From Chrysopilus asiliformis (lineage: Eukaryota > Arthropoda > Insecta > Diptera > Rhagionidae): a stretch of 64,000 bases of DNA. A program made the position numbers and the translations under genes. This document shows positions 55,216 through 64,000 of this stretch, in pieces. The stretch's first letter is position 1; every line of letters begins with the position of its first letter. A model generated the notes under the pieces. It had not been told where the DNA came from, ran no database searches, and saw only the letters and a list, made by a program, of their open reading frames with translations. The stretch spans positions 38,136,361-38,200,360 of the forward strand of contig OZ035963.1 in assembly GCA_964034945.1 (NCBI GenBank), given 5' to 3'.

Positions 55216-57050
55216 TTGACATTGAAAAAATGGTTAAAGTGGATGCTTTACTCGTCCTTGCAAAACTAATGTTTGTCGAACCAGTTGTATGAAATCTCTC
55301 TACGTGTTTGGCCTCCGCCCAGACAAGTTGTACAACATGGTTTTAGAACAAGTCTCATAATGTATAGCCGGCTTAAGGCATACAAACGTTTTTTTGGAAC
55401 GAAGATTAGAGATCAAGACAAGAATAGGGCGTCACGTTCCCATTGCAGAAACTGTAAGACAAATTTGGAAGGATAATTTCGAAGATGAAGAAATCAATCA
55501 CATTTGCAATAAGAGTTTGAAGAGAACCAACCTACCATTTGGGTTATTGAAATTTTTGTATCTGTGATATGTCAAGATATTAAAATAAATCAAAATTGTG
55601 CAATATTTGCGTGAATATATTGTTTTTTGGTCGTGTGAATGGAAGGTAGGTACGTCGATCTGGTAGTTCAATCTTTCTAGGTCGACTCATTGCTTCGACA
55701 ACTTCTGTCGTGTGAACAGGAGCGAAGTACTTCGTCGACGTTAAACTGTCACTTTTATTTATGCTTTCTTGTTCCCATTCAGTGTAACAAATTGAAAAAC
55801 TCTAAATTTCATATTAACCAATAAAATTAATTTTTGCTATCATTTTTTTATTAATCTTCAAAAAAACGTCCATTTTAGTTTTTCGTCAACAAAAACTAAT
55901 AAGGTAAAACCAGTTTAACAACATTACTCAATTTTTTGGGAAATATGCATAATTTTCGTCATATCAGAAAAACTATCAGACTCAGTGTACCTGCTGAACC
56001 ATAAATACATATATTTAGACACATATATTTGACTTAATCCAGTTTTAAGTACTTCGTTGTTTAAAACCTAGAGAGGGGCAAATTGTCAACCGTATTATGG
56101 GAGGGGCCTACAAAGATCACTTTCATCCCTTATACACTTGCGCTTACAGTGTTTACCCCACAACAAAAGAGAATTGAAAGGAAACCAGGAAGAAAAATGA
56201 CATAGCAATTTACTCAATGCCATCAGATTCTAGCAAAATTATATATATGTGTTTAAACGGATCAACTATATACACATTAGTATATTACTTTTACGTTTAG
56301 TTCACAATAAAAAGGACAATATCAATATTTGTGCGAGTGAATCAGTGTGCGACAGAGCCATTCGTAATAAAAGGTATATGCACAGATTTCGAGAGTTGTG
56401 TCACTGTAACTGATTAGTCTTATAAAATGGACGTTTTCCTATAAAGAAAGGCAAACTTATAAACATAAAACTTTTCATACATGTAAATGTTTAGGACGTT
56501 TTTTTTTCGAAAGTACAGTCCTGGCAATCGAAAATGCAGTCTTAACTTCCAGTTGCAAATATTTTAAAGGATTTATAAATTGCGGAATAGAAATAAAGGT
56601 TTTATTGCTTACTAAAAAAAAACCTGCCCGATGACAGATATATGTTACGTAGTAAAATTAATTTAATTCAGCAGAAGGGAAATAAAAACTCACCATACAA
56701 TAATCCCCGGATAACTGCACAATCCTTTTAAGTGCAACGGTAATTCGAACCCCGTGAGCATTTTTAAACTTCTGTCTGTCCTTTGGGGTCTATATAACCC
56801 CAGCCCACTTTAAATAAACATATTTTTTTCTCTTTTTCAGCGATAACACGTAATCATAAAAATTTTAAAAATTTGTAACTACTGAACGGCTCCATTGATT
56901 GAGATGGTATTGAACATTTTGGAAAGATGGCGGCCGTGGGACGTGGGGAGGAAAATTTGTACGTTGAGATTTTCTGCGTATCAGATATAATAAAATCTGA
57001 AAAGCGGATTGTTGAATGGTTTCATTGCATTTTTGAAAAATTTCATTAAT
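55216..57050. other. No gene seen
   Basis: 55273-55500 may be a degraded continuation of the MADF-containing protein, but no family is recognisable. 55620-55760 has GTCGAC/GTCGTGTGAA words repeated irregularly. The rest is featureless AT-rich DNA. Confidence 0.3.
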
Positions 57051-57060
57051 GCATTAATGC

Positions 57061-57483
57061 CTGGAGCCCAATGAACGCAACGCGAACGCAGAAACTGTCA
57101 CTTACAAGTTTGTTCCATAGACACCATTTGAAGTGAGCACAGTGAACGCAGTGAACGCAACTACAACGCAAAAGTTTGCAAACTTCTAACTTTGCCGCAG
57201 CAATTCTGCGTTGACAGTTCATAAAGTGAGGTTGGGGAAATGTTGTTCGAGGAAAAAATGATAGCCTTAGTGCAATAACATACAAATAACAAAGATAAAG
57301 ACCAACAAAGCAAATTATCGCTTCGAAATTATCCATTTGTGTAATTTTGCCAACTTTATACCACTTTATTATGTCACTTGTACTACTTCACGAGATGTCA
57401 TTGGGCTCTGCCGCTGATATGTTGCCCTGCGTGACAGTTCACAGCGTTGGAGTTGCGTTCGCGTTGCGTTCATTGGGCTCCAG
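57061..57483. mobile_element. 423-bp MITE with GAACGCA subterminal repeats
   Basis: CTGGAGCCCAATGAACGCAA at the left; exact inverse at the right (arms ~30 bp: ...CGCGAACGCA). Inner copies of GTGAACGCAGTGAACGCAA and the GTGACAGTT word appear near both ends. Flanks share TAATGC (57055-57060 and 57487-57492), a possible partial 8-9 bp duplication, so Mutator- or hAT-like. The two open frames across it (minus 96 and plus 107 codons) are translations of the inverted arms. Confidence 0.75.
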
Positions 57484-57499
57484 AGGTAATGCTTTTTTT

Positions 57500-58270
57500 A
57501 AAAAAAAATATATTAAAAACCAGGGTATAGAATCATTCTTTTCGATTCATTCGTTTGTGAAAATTCTCGCGCAAATTTTATTTGTAATTCCTTCGCGAGT
57601 TTTATTTTTTTTTTTAAATCTTGTGTTGAAAAAATTCCTTTCGCGAACCAATCAAAAATTCGAACACTGAAAATATGATTCGTTCGCGAATTTATCTCAA
57701 AAGAATACTTCGCGAATCCAATTATTGTATTAAGTATTTAAAACGAAAATATGTCAAGATATTGAACAGAAAACCGGGAGCGGGAATTATGGTGGAGAGG
57801 ACGGGAGAAGTATTATTTGGAAGCAACACAAGTATCTTCATCGACAAATATCATTCGTTTGGAATTTTGAGCCAAAATTCCATCAATAATCAATTATTCC
57901 GTTGCATATCATATCTTTATTGTCATTCGCGGTTTCCAGTTCTCCTCAACTTTGTGAAATTAGATAGAACATCGAAAAGAAACTAAATGGAACGTCATGT
58001 TTATCTGAGATAAAAATAGAAAGATACTAAAAAAAAAGAGAGTGAAATGTTTTAATATATTCTAATGTAATATCTACCATTTTTTCAAAGCCAGATTGCG
58101 TCGTATTTGAACCAGAAGTAAATTGCCGCCCTTTTCGATACTATTTTGCGTTGGAGGAATGCTGCGATGTAACTGGTATCGCATATCAAGAAAATATTTA
58201 AGTGCGCACAAGTCCTTTTTTTCCTTTTAATTTTAACACTTTATTTTGTTATGTTTTCTTGATCGTGTGG
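57500..58270. other. TTCGCGAA-rich patch, then no feature
   Basis: 57540-57720 holds repeated TTCGCGAA, TCGCGAG and ATTCGTTCGCGAA words like those at 60078-60310, probably an old AT/CGCG repeat family. 57725-58270 holds a 103-codon frame of no known family. Confidence 0.35.
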
Positions 58271-58274
58271 TATA

Positions 58275-58640
58275 TGTAGGGTCACCAGACATCCTCTTTT
58301 ACCAAAACATGTCCTCTTTTTGAAGTCATAAAAAGCGTCCGATATTTTATTTAATATTTTAAGCTGTGTCCTCTTTTTGATCAACCTCCTCAAAAAGAAA
58401 ACAAAAGTTGAAAATAATTAAAAATAATTAAAAAACTGCCATTGTTTTTTGAAGAAAATATTTCCTAAAACTCCAACGTAGTCCAAGTGGTAAAGTACTT
58501 GGCCCATATTCTGGGATGAAATTGTTATGAAACCTCAATTGAGGAGGCCCAGGCTCTTCGAGAGCTGTAGCGCCGAGGATGATAATGATTTCTCCTAAAC
58601 TTCTTACAGTTTTTTGTACACGGTAGAAAATGTACACAGT
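58275..58640 (+). mobile_element. Old repeat (unoccupied by element III, interrupted by a SINE)
   Basis: Begins AGGGTCACCAGACATCCTC, continues ACATGTCCTCTTTTTGAAG, AAAAACTGCCATTGTTTTTTG, and after the SINE TCCTAAACTTCTTACAG and TTGTACACGGTAGAAAATG. Matches 53396-53490 joined to 54601-54660. GGGTCACCAGA-type ends are common in hAT-like elements, but the family is not certain. Confidence 0.65.
58473..58587 (+). mobile_element. tRNA-derived SINE with target duplication
   Basis: The head holds an A-box-like TAGTCCAAGTGG (58479-58490) and a weak B-box-like GTTATGAAACC (about 58526). The tail AGGCCCAGGCTCTTCGAGAG, CTGTAGCGCCGAGGATGATAATG ends in GAT repeats. Flanks ATTTCCTAAAACT (58460-58472) and ATTTCTCCTAAACT (58588-58601) are a slightly diverged 13-14 bp duplication. 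The interrupted repeat has an uninterrupted relative at 54615-54650. A tail of the same family is at 46060-46104. Confidence 0.72.
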
Positions 58641-58649
58641 AGAAAAAAT

Positions 58650-59420
58650 ACTACTCTCAAACAACAAACTCTACCAAATAAGTTTACACGAAACAAAAAG
58701 TCTACGAGAATATCTCTCATCTAAAGTGAGCCGAGAAAAAATTTCAGTAGAGCTCTACATAAGACATAAAATACGACGAAAAGCATTTGTATTTTAATGT
58801 TTCGTCTCGGTTGTAATAAATTGAATTTGAAAATAAAAACGCCACGCAACAATTCAGCAATTTTTATGACAATTTTTTCTCATCATACAATTTCCTAAAA
58901 AAAACTATATATTTACTGATTACTGTATAAATCACGTTCCACAGGTCACTTCGAGACTCATAAAATTCAATTATTTCACGATTATTTTCCTTTGTCCATT
59001 TATAGTCACTGCTACAGGGATTTTTCGGCTCCAGGGTCCACCTTACAATTTATCAGTGATTTTTTTTTAAATTTAAATCCCTTTTTATTTAATTTTTGTT
59101 AGTCTCGTTTTACTTGAGACGAGAATTCTACCAAATTTTTTAATATGTAGAATAGAGATAAACAGTATTTACACGGTAAAAAACTTTCATCTAAAATATC
59201 TCGCGTAGAAGTTGCGTAGAATACTATGGTAGAGCCCTATATGGGTGTTTACACGTCTCTAGCGAGATTTTTCTCAAACTCTTGCTGGTTTTCTCTACAC
59301 ATGCACTAAGGGTTTATCTAATTTATTAAAATGAATGAATTACAGCAAAATTTATTTTAAATCATTCAAAGTGTTCGCATAGTTCTGTACAGTCAACCCA
59401 GTCTAAATTTTGTTGTGTAG
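58650..59420. other. TCTAC-rich AT DNA, no gene
   Basis: Words such as GTAGAGCYCTA, TCTCGCGTAGAA and GTTTACACG recur in both orientations (58650-58760 and 59130-59300), suggesting the ends of an unrecognised inverted-repeat element. Not resolved. Confidence 0.3.
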
Positions 59421-59429
59421 ACAAGAAAA

Positions 59430-59760
59430 GCAAACTCCTATAAGGATAACATGATTATCCTTTTCCCGAAATTTTCTGGGAAAAAATCTATTCTGGGGGT
59501 TTTTAGGGTCGCTGACTTCGAATCTGGCATTAAACAGTCTGTAACGATAACGTCCAACGATCCCAAAAACCGCAAGAGAAAAAAATCTCGTCTTGGGGTT
59601 TTTCGGATCCTTGTATTAAGAAATCTGTAAGGATAACGGAAAATGCTGTAAGGATAACGTGATAATCCCTTTACTCAAATTTGCCCGAAGAATCTCATCT
59701 GGGGTTTTTCGGAGTCGGTTAATTCGATTCTGACGAGCTCCTACATGGCGAGGACTTTTT
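59430..59760 (-). repeat. Degenerate 121-bp family units, reverse
   Basis: AAGGATAACATGATTATCCTT, TTTCTGGGAAAAAATCTATTC, GGGGGTTTTTAGGGTCGCTGA and further worn units. An isolated minus-oriented relic without a hairpin. Confidence 0.75.
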
Positions 59761-61140
59761 GTAAGGGTTTCAAGACGTCACCATCGATTCTTGCTCTCAA
59801 GACGGATGTTAATTATGATATTCATTGGCAGTTACATGGTGCACACCAATCCCAGGAGGTATTGCAATTGATAATGAACTCTAAAAAAATTACACACGAG
59901 CTCAATTAATTTATGATCTTCATAATGTTAATAAACTTACCTCTACTATGTAGCTGAAACGAATTTTGTCTGCCAATTGTATTCACCTGCACGCTATCTA
60001 TATAATAAGGATCACATCATCAATTGTATTTTTAATGATGTGATCAGTGATTCAGATCCTCATATGAATTACGCAGGGTGAAGAAAAATTATATTCGCGA
60101 ATCGAAAATAAAATTCTTTTGCACTTGCATCCTTCGCGAATCGAATTTTATAAAATAAAATTCACGAATAATTCTTTTCACAGACAATTTTATTTTTTCG
60201 ATTCGCTCGCGAATGAATTGAAACCAATTTTTAGTTGTTTAATTCTTTCGCGAGCAAATCGAAACCTCTTTTAATTCAACTACATATTCGATTTGCGAAT
60301 AAAAAAGAATCGAAAAAAATCATTTGATCGAGATCATGCTCTGATTTGGTTTCTGAGTTAAAAGTTTCCCTTGGTGCGTGTCTCAGATTCCGCCTTTGCT
60401 TTCATGGGTGTGTGGACATTGAATACCTACTATTTCCACCAGATTAAGGCTATTATCCGAAAACTGAAAAAAATCTAGCGGCGAAAAACAGGAGGTTACT
60501 ATTCTAGCTGGTAATTGGAGAGGATTTTGCGATCTAAAACGTTATTACCGCAATAAACAGGTTATTAACATAACCTAAAAAATAATTAAAAATCACAATA
60601 ACCTCCCATACGTTTTATAATGATCCATATTGCTCTCTTATACTAGGATTACATATATGTCTACTTTCACTGCCAGAAAAAATGCAGCGGCTGCAAAAAT
60701 TGACAGTTTTTCGTTGTGCTGGGTAGAGAAAGTAGCTATATCTTACCCAGTCATCAATTGGATCATTTAAAAAATTGCTATTAATTTGAAGAAAAAAACA
60801 ATTACTAAATCACATAATTATAATCACAAATCAAAACATCCGCCCAGAAAATCGTGACAAAAGTAACGAGTTTTAAAGGAAAACTATGTTATTATAAATC
60901 CAGATAAAACTAATATTTTTTCTTAAATCTTGGAAAGGCTGCAAGTCCTATTGTCCGCTATGATGTAGTTAGCGGACAATAGGACGTGTAAAAATGGCCG
61001 CCAACCTGAAAAACGAGCAAGAAAAACTTTAAAAATTTGATTCATTGTTACAAATAATTGCTAAAATAACTGAAATCGGTTAATATAAGTAAAAAGCTCA
61101 TAACTGAGTATCAAATTTGGAGTTGTAGTTGTTTGTCAGT
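59761..61140. other. Repeat-derived DNA, no gene
   Basis: 60002-60050 has a small hairpin GATCACATCAT/ATGATGTGATC. 60078-60310 is rich in TTCGCGAA and ATTCGCGAATCGAA words in both orientations. 60958-61110 repeats the sequence at 22420-22570: GGACGTGTAAAAATGGCCG, AAATAACTGAAATCGGTTAA, TTTGGAGTTGTAGTTGTT. Confidence 0.45.
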
Positions 61141-61250
61141 AGGACAATCTATTAAGAGTATAGTCTCTCTAGTGGTAGTAGGGCAGCAAATGGTACAAAA
61201 ATGTAGTAGATCTACTAGATGTAGTATAGTCCCAACCCTGATAACTGATC
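61141..61250 (-). mobile_element. Solo right end of a hAT element
   Basis: AGTATAGTCCCAACCCTG is the inverse of a CAGGGTTGGGAC terminus, preceded by TAGTAGATCTACTAGATGTAG words like those in the elements at 10420 and 20979. No partner end located. Confidence 0.45.
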
Positions 61251-61649
61251 TATCGGAACTAGAGTGACAATATAATACCATCGTGGAAGTGATCATAGAC
61301 AATATATATAATAATAGACGCCCAACTCTGGCTTATTGACTGCGACGCTTCAGTGCCTGAAATCGGAACTATTTTGGTTTGAGTATTGGGTAGTTCTCGC
61401 CTGTGCTAAACTTGGTTTGTGCCCTTGATACATTTTTGCCGCTAAAAATTCAAAATTCAAAAATTCAATAAAAATTAAAAAAAAACAATAAAAAACCAAT
61501 ATTTTTTAAATTTGTTTTTTTATTTTAAATTTCAATATATCTTTAAATAGATATCACATTTTGTTTTGTTATTTTTAAATAAATATCACATTACTGCAGT
61601 GGCAGTGAAGACAAGGGACAAGCCAAATGTGTCGAGCCAAGCGCTAGAG

Positions 61650-62223
61650 CTCCAGAGCCGTCCCAAAAGCAGTTTACAATCAAACGCAGCTACGATATAG
61701 GGAAGGCGATAGTGCCAGCAAAGCCCACCATAAAGCTTAAGTGGGGCTTGATTTTGAGGCAACTTTGCCTCCGTCTTCATGGAATGCTCGAGTGTCTTGA
61801 ACGACTGGAAGAGGAATTAGAATTTATTGTAGCAAAGTAAGACTATCCCGAGATCATTACCTCGACTTCCTCAGATCCCAAATAATCACGTCTCTGACTG
61901 CAAAAGTATGCAGGTGTGGTCCTCACTGACTAAAGCTAAATATTCGCCCTCGGGCTCCCAAGAAACATCGTTAATGTAGTTTGTGTGACCTAGAAATACA
62001 CCATGAAATTTTCTCAAAAATTGCAAATAAATGGAGATACCTTTCAGCAGTAAGTCACTGTGGAAAATTCTTAAGCAGTGATGCGCCCCAACCGCACAGA
62101 ATGTCACAACTTTGGGCAAAACCGACAGCGAAGTCTCAGGGGCGAAACTGATGGCTCACAACGGGTTTCAAGGTACAACTGCTTCAATTCTACCCACTCA
62201 AACGAATCGTTCTCTGATTCTTC
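61650..62223 (-). pseudogene. NUP37: NUP37-like pseudogene (non-processed)
   Basis: NUP37 is a WD-repeat subunit of the Nup107-160 ring of the nuclear pore. Here exon A (62223-62041) follows a TTTTAG acceptor and reads EESENDSFEWVELKQLYLE, a one-base frameshift near 62154, then AISFAPETSLSVLPKVVTF and LRIFHSDLLLK. A 51-bp GT..AG intron (62040-61990) joins in phase to GHTNYINDVSWEPEGEYLA, VSEDHTC (61989 on). The frame then breaks and jumps, apparently over ~80 residues, to AVRDVIIWDLRKSR. A 56-bp intron (61860-61805, CTCTTCCAG end) leads to VVQDTRAFHEDGGKVAS and, in another frame, GGLCWHYRLPYIVAAFDCK, LLLGRLW, which matches the protein's C-terminus. The order agrees with vertebrate NUP37 as I remember it. 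The N-terminal ~60 residues are absent upstream. Introns retained plus frameshifts and deletions indicate a decayed duplicate; assembly error is the alternative. Confidence 0.65.
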
Positions 62224-62764
62224 CTAAAATACCGGTGTTTTTAAGGATACTTGAAAAATTACCGGAATTAAAATGTGCCCCAAAATGAAGAAAAAAAAAC
62301 TAACCTCAAATCATGGTCAAGTCGGAGCAAGTCGGAGAAAACATGCGACATGCGCGCCATCATGTTTGAAAAACGAAAAACGCATGCAACAACAGCGCAT
62401 CCGTGTTTGAAATCGGAACTAAAAATGAAATTTACTTTTTGTTCTAAGTTGACACACCGTGGAAGTGATATTCGTTGAAATTTTGAAACTGTCCGTCGAA
62501 ATTTTCAAATTTTTTGCTCATTATCACAGATTTAAACAAAAAATGTTTTAATCGATTAATTTATGAACTGTTTTTATGGATGGTCTTAAAAAATTTAAAT
62601 AGAAGAAACTAAAAAAGTTGAAAAGTTTATTTTTTCAACAAAATTTTCGGAACGCTTTCTAATTGGAACGCTTTCAGTCACAACTTTAAAAATGATAAGT
62701 CTATTGGAATTTTCATGTATTATATTGTTAAAAACAAGACAAAAATTCAAATTTTGATACTATA
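62224..62764. other. Spacer between NUP37-like relic and POP4
   Basis: On the minus strand an ATGATGGCGCGCATGTCGC start (about 62363) reaches a good donor GAG|GTTAGT (about 62306), but joining it to exon A gives an early stop, so it is not a working first exon. Otherwise AT-rich. Confidence 0.35.
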
Positions 62765-62770
62765 TTTATT
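62765..62770 (-). terminator. POP4 poly(A) signal
   Basis: AATAAA on the minus strand, ~60 bases after the POP4 stop codon, within TTGAATAAATATAG. Position and context fit a cleavage/polyadenylation signal. Confidence 0.7.
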
Positions 62771-62828
62771 CAATATAGATTACTAGACTAAAGACATTAG
62801 TAAAAAAGTTTGATGCGGAAAGAGGACG

Positions 62829-63804
62829 CTACAAATTAAGATCAATACAATTTTTGACCTTTTTAACTGATCGATCTGCAGGTTTTTTCGTCCAGTACTT
62901 TCCAATTATTATAAAGGATAACTTTTCGTATAAAACTTTAAAAATAGAATGTATCTTAGGTACTGTACGAAGTTTATCATCATTTCCAATAATTTTAATC
63001 ACATTTTTGGTATCTAGTACTATAATTCCTGAAATTCCTATTAAACTTGAGCATTTAGATTTTACAACCACTACCTTTGCTCCATGAAAATCAAGTTTTT
63101 CTAACAGTTTACTAAACGCTAAATAATTCTTATCAAAAACATCAGGGACCTGCTGATTACAATCCAGATAAGATAATAAGCATTCTTTTATGTATCCTGT
63201 CCATAAATGATGTAATGGAATCAATTCCTTATATTTTATAACCATAAACGGTAAATTAAATAATCCCAGTTTCGCATATTCTCTACGGGTCAGAGTCTTT
63301 TTCTCCTTTAGTTTTTTCCTTTCCATCTGTTTTTTTGACTTAGAACCTGTTAACACCATCACATGATCCGGGATGACACTAATATCTCTTCGTAACCTGT
63401 AGCAAAATTGTATATATATAAATAAAAATCAACGTTTATATGTCTGTATCAATTAATACAAAAACGGTCTTGTCTAGCTGAAGTAGTTTCGAGAAAATCG
63501 TGAAAAACTATTCACTTGTAAATGGCGCTGTTAACTTGAATCTATTTCTGTTCTTATACTTTATATGAAAATCGACCTCGATAAGTCGGGAAAAGTACTG
63601 ACTGGAAATCGGTTTCTTATTAAATTAGTGAAATGAACTTATCGAAAGGTATTTTCAAAACTTATTTTACCTAACAAATCAAATTTCCCCCAGTTTTTGA
63701 TTCAAAATATCAGGGCCTATTTCTGCAGCTACTATAGTTTTACTTTACCTAGAATCGACTAATTCGGAGACAGTTTCCTTTACTTGTTCAATGCGAGATT
63801 CCAT
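62829..63804 (-). CDS. POP4: Ribonuclease P/MRP protein subunit p29 (POP4/Rpp29)
   Basis: POP4 is a nuclear protein subunit of RNase P and RNase MRP that helps process pre-tRNA and pre-rRNA. The gene has two coding exons. Exon 1 (63804-63749) gives MESRIEQVKETVSELVDS plus AG; GTAAAG donor, 352-bp intron, CTACAG acceptor; exon 2 (63396-62829) begins GTTACGAAGA. The join makes Arg and stays in frame, giving 207 residues, near the human length of about 220. A basic N-terminal part (KKQMERKKLKEKKTLTRRE, residues ~40-60) precedes the conserved domain: IPLHHLWTGYIKECL, LDFHGAKVVVVKSKCSSLI, GISGIIVLDTKNVIKII, KLRTVPKIHSIFKVL and a final ADRSVKKVK..IDL. Start chosen because an in-frame TAG lies just upstream and TTGATTTCAG|GATAATTAG suggests a 5' UTR splice acceptor near 63821. 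No internal defects seen. Confidence 0.92.
63397..63748 (-). other. POP4 intron 1 with old repeat
   Basis: GTAAAG to CTACAG, 352 bp. Its 5' half shares AAATTTGATTTG, AGGTAAAATAAG and TTTTGAAAATAC with 3990-4080, indicating a worn repeat insertion in the intron. Confidence 0.6.
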
Positions 63805-63821
63805 AGTTGACTAATTATCCT

Positions 63822-64000
63822 GAAATCAATAAAAAAAACTTTCAAAATGCGTACATAATTGGTTACAGTCAAAATACATTAAACTTCTGTAGCCCTGCAG
63901 CAATGTTTTCCGAAATTGGCTCCAAAATTTAAGCCTTCCGCACACCAAAAATAAGTTCCTTTCCGATAGTTTGCTGTTAAAACACCGCCGTTCACTTGAA
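63822..64000 (-). other. POP4 5' flank or 5' UTR intron
   Basis: The minus strand shows a pyrimidine-rich acceptor (TTTTTTTTATTGATTTCAG) just upstream of the start codon, so the first untranslated exon and promoter probably lie beyond the window edge. No TATA-like or other element was assigned. Confidence 0.4.

Noticed and set aside
57046..57670. Two overlapping ~100-codon frames on opposite strands
   Set aside because: Most of both frames lies in the inverted arms of the MITE at 57061-57483.
62224..62370. First exon of the NUP37-like gene (ATGATGGCGCGC)
   Set aside because: Although it ends in a good donor, splicing to exon A leads to an early stop, and the peptide does not resemble the protein's N-terminus.
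62854..63087. 77-codon plus-strand frame
   Set aside because: Antisense shadow of POP4 exon 2.

Overview
The window looks like nuclear DNA of an AT-rich insect or other arthropod. The evidence is introns of 51-56 bp with GT..AG ends, a eukaryotic RNase P/MRP subunit gene, a nucleoporin pseudogene, and a dense load of eukaryotic transposons: hAT, Tc1/mariner, pogo/Tigger, piggyBac-like and Helentron/DINE-like elements, LINEs, SINEs and a Ty3/gypsy element. There is no operon structure and no bacterial gene. I cannot name the species. Family names rest on remembered motifs, not on a search.

Only one gene looks intact. POP4 (RNase P/MRP subunit p29) lies on the minus strand at 62829-63804, with two coding exons whose phases join exactly and a poly(A) signal downstream. 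Just beyond its 3' end, on the same strand, is a decayed NUP37 copy (61650-62223) that keeps two short introns but carries frameshifts and internal deletions. A few coding-looking segments at 10.8-14.6 kb (minus) may be exons of an unidentified gene; support is weak.

The rest is a layered transposon graveyard. 1.4-9 kb: a 165-bp minisatellite element (4240-5900), a foldback, a tRNA-like SINE head and the first complete DINE-like copy. 10-23 kb: three short hAT elements with 8-bp target duplications, a LINE C-terminal fragment and a hAT zinc-finger exon. 25.5-34.2 kb: DINE-like copies, two elements each made of a ~220-bp hairpin plus an array of ~121-bp units, a DNA transposon carrying an uncharacterised gene (30674-32102), and a short mariner element with TA duplications (33618-34178). 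37-42 kb: a mariner transposase pseudogene and a wrecked Ty3/gypsy element. 46-48 kb: two MITEs and a LINE fragment. 49.5-54.6 kb: a Russian-doll insertion stack, old repeat > hAT > Tigger > TA/TTAA element, followed by a third hairpin-plus-array element inside another old repeat. 55-61 kb: a MADF remnant, a MITE, a SINE with its target duplication, and scattered repeats.

Three signals stand out. Three element families that otherwise look different share one module, an AAATTTCAAGTC-like core beside a CAGA microsatellite. The ~121-bp arrays are each preceded by a long near-perfect hairpin. The 1.43-kb transposon at 30674-32102 has 32-bp inverted ends, a 4-bp duplication, subterminal repeats and a spliced but truncated gene of a family I can only describe.
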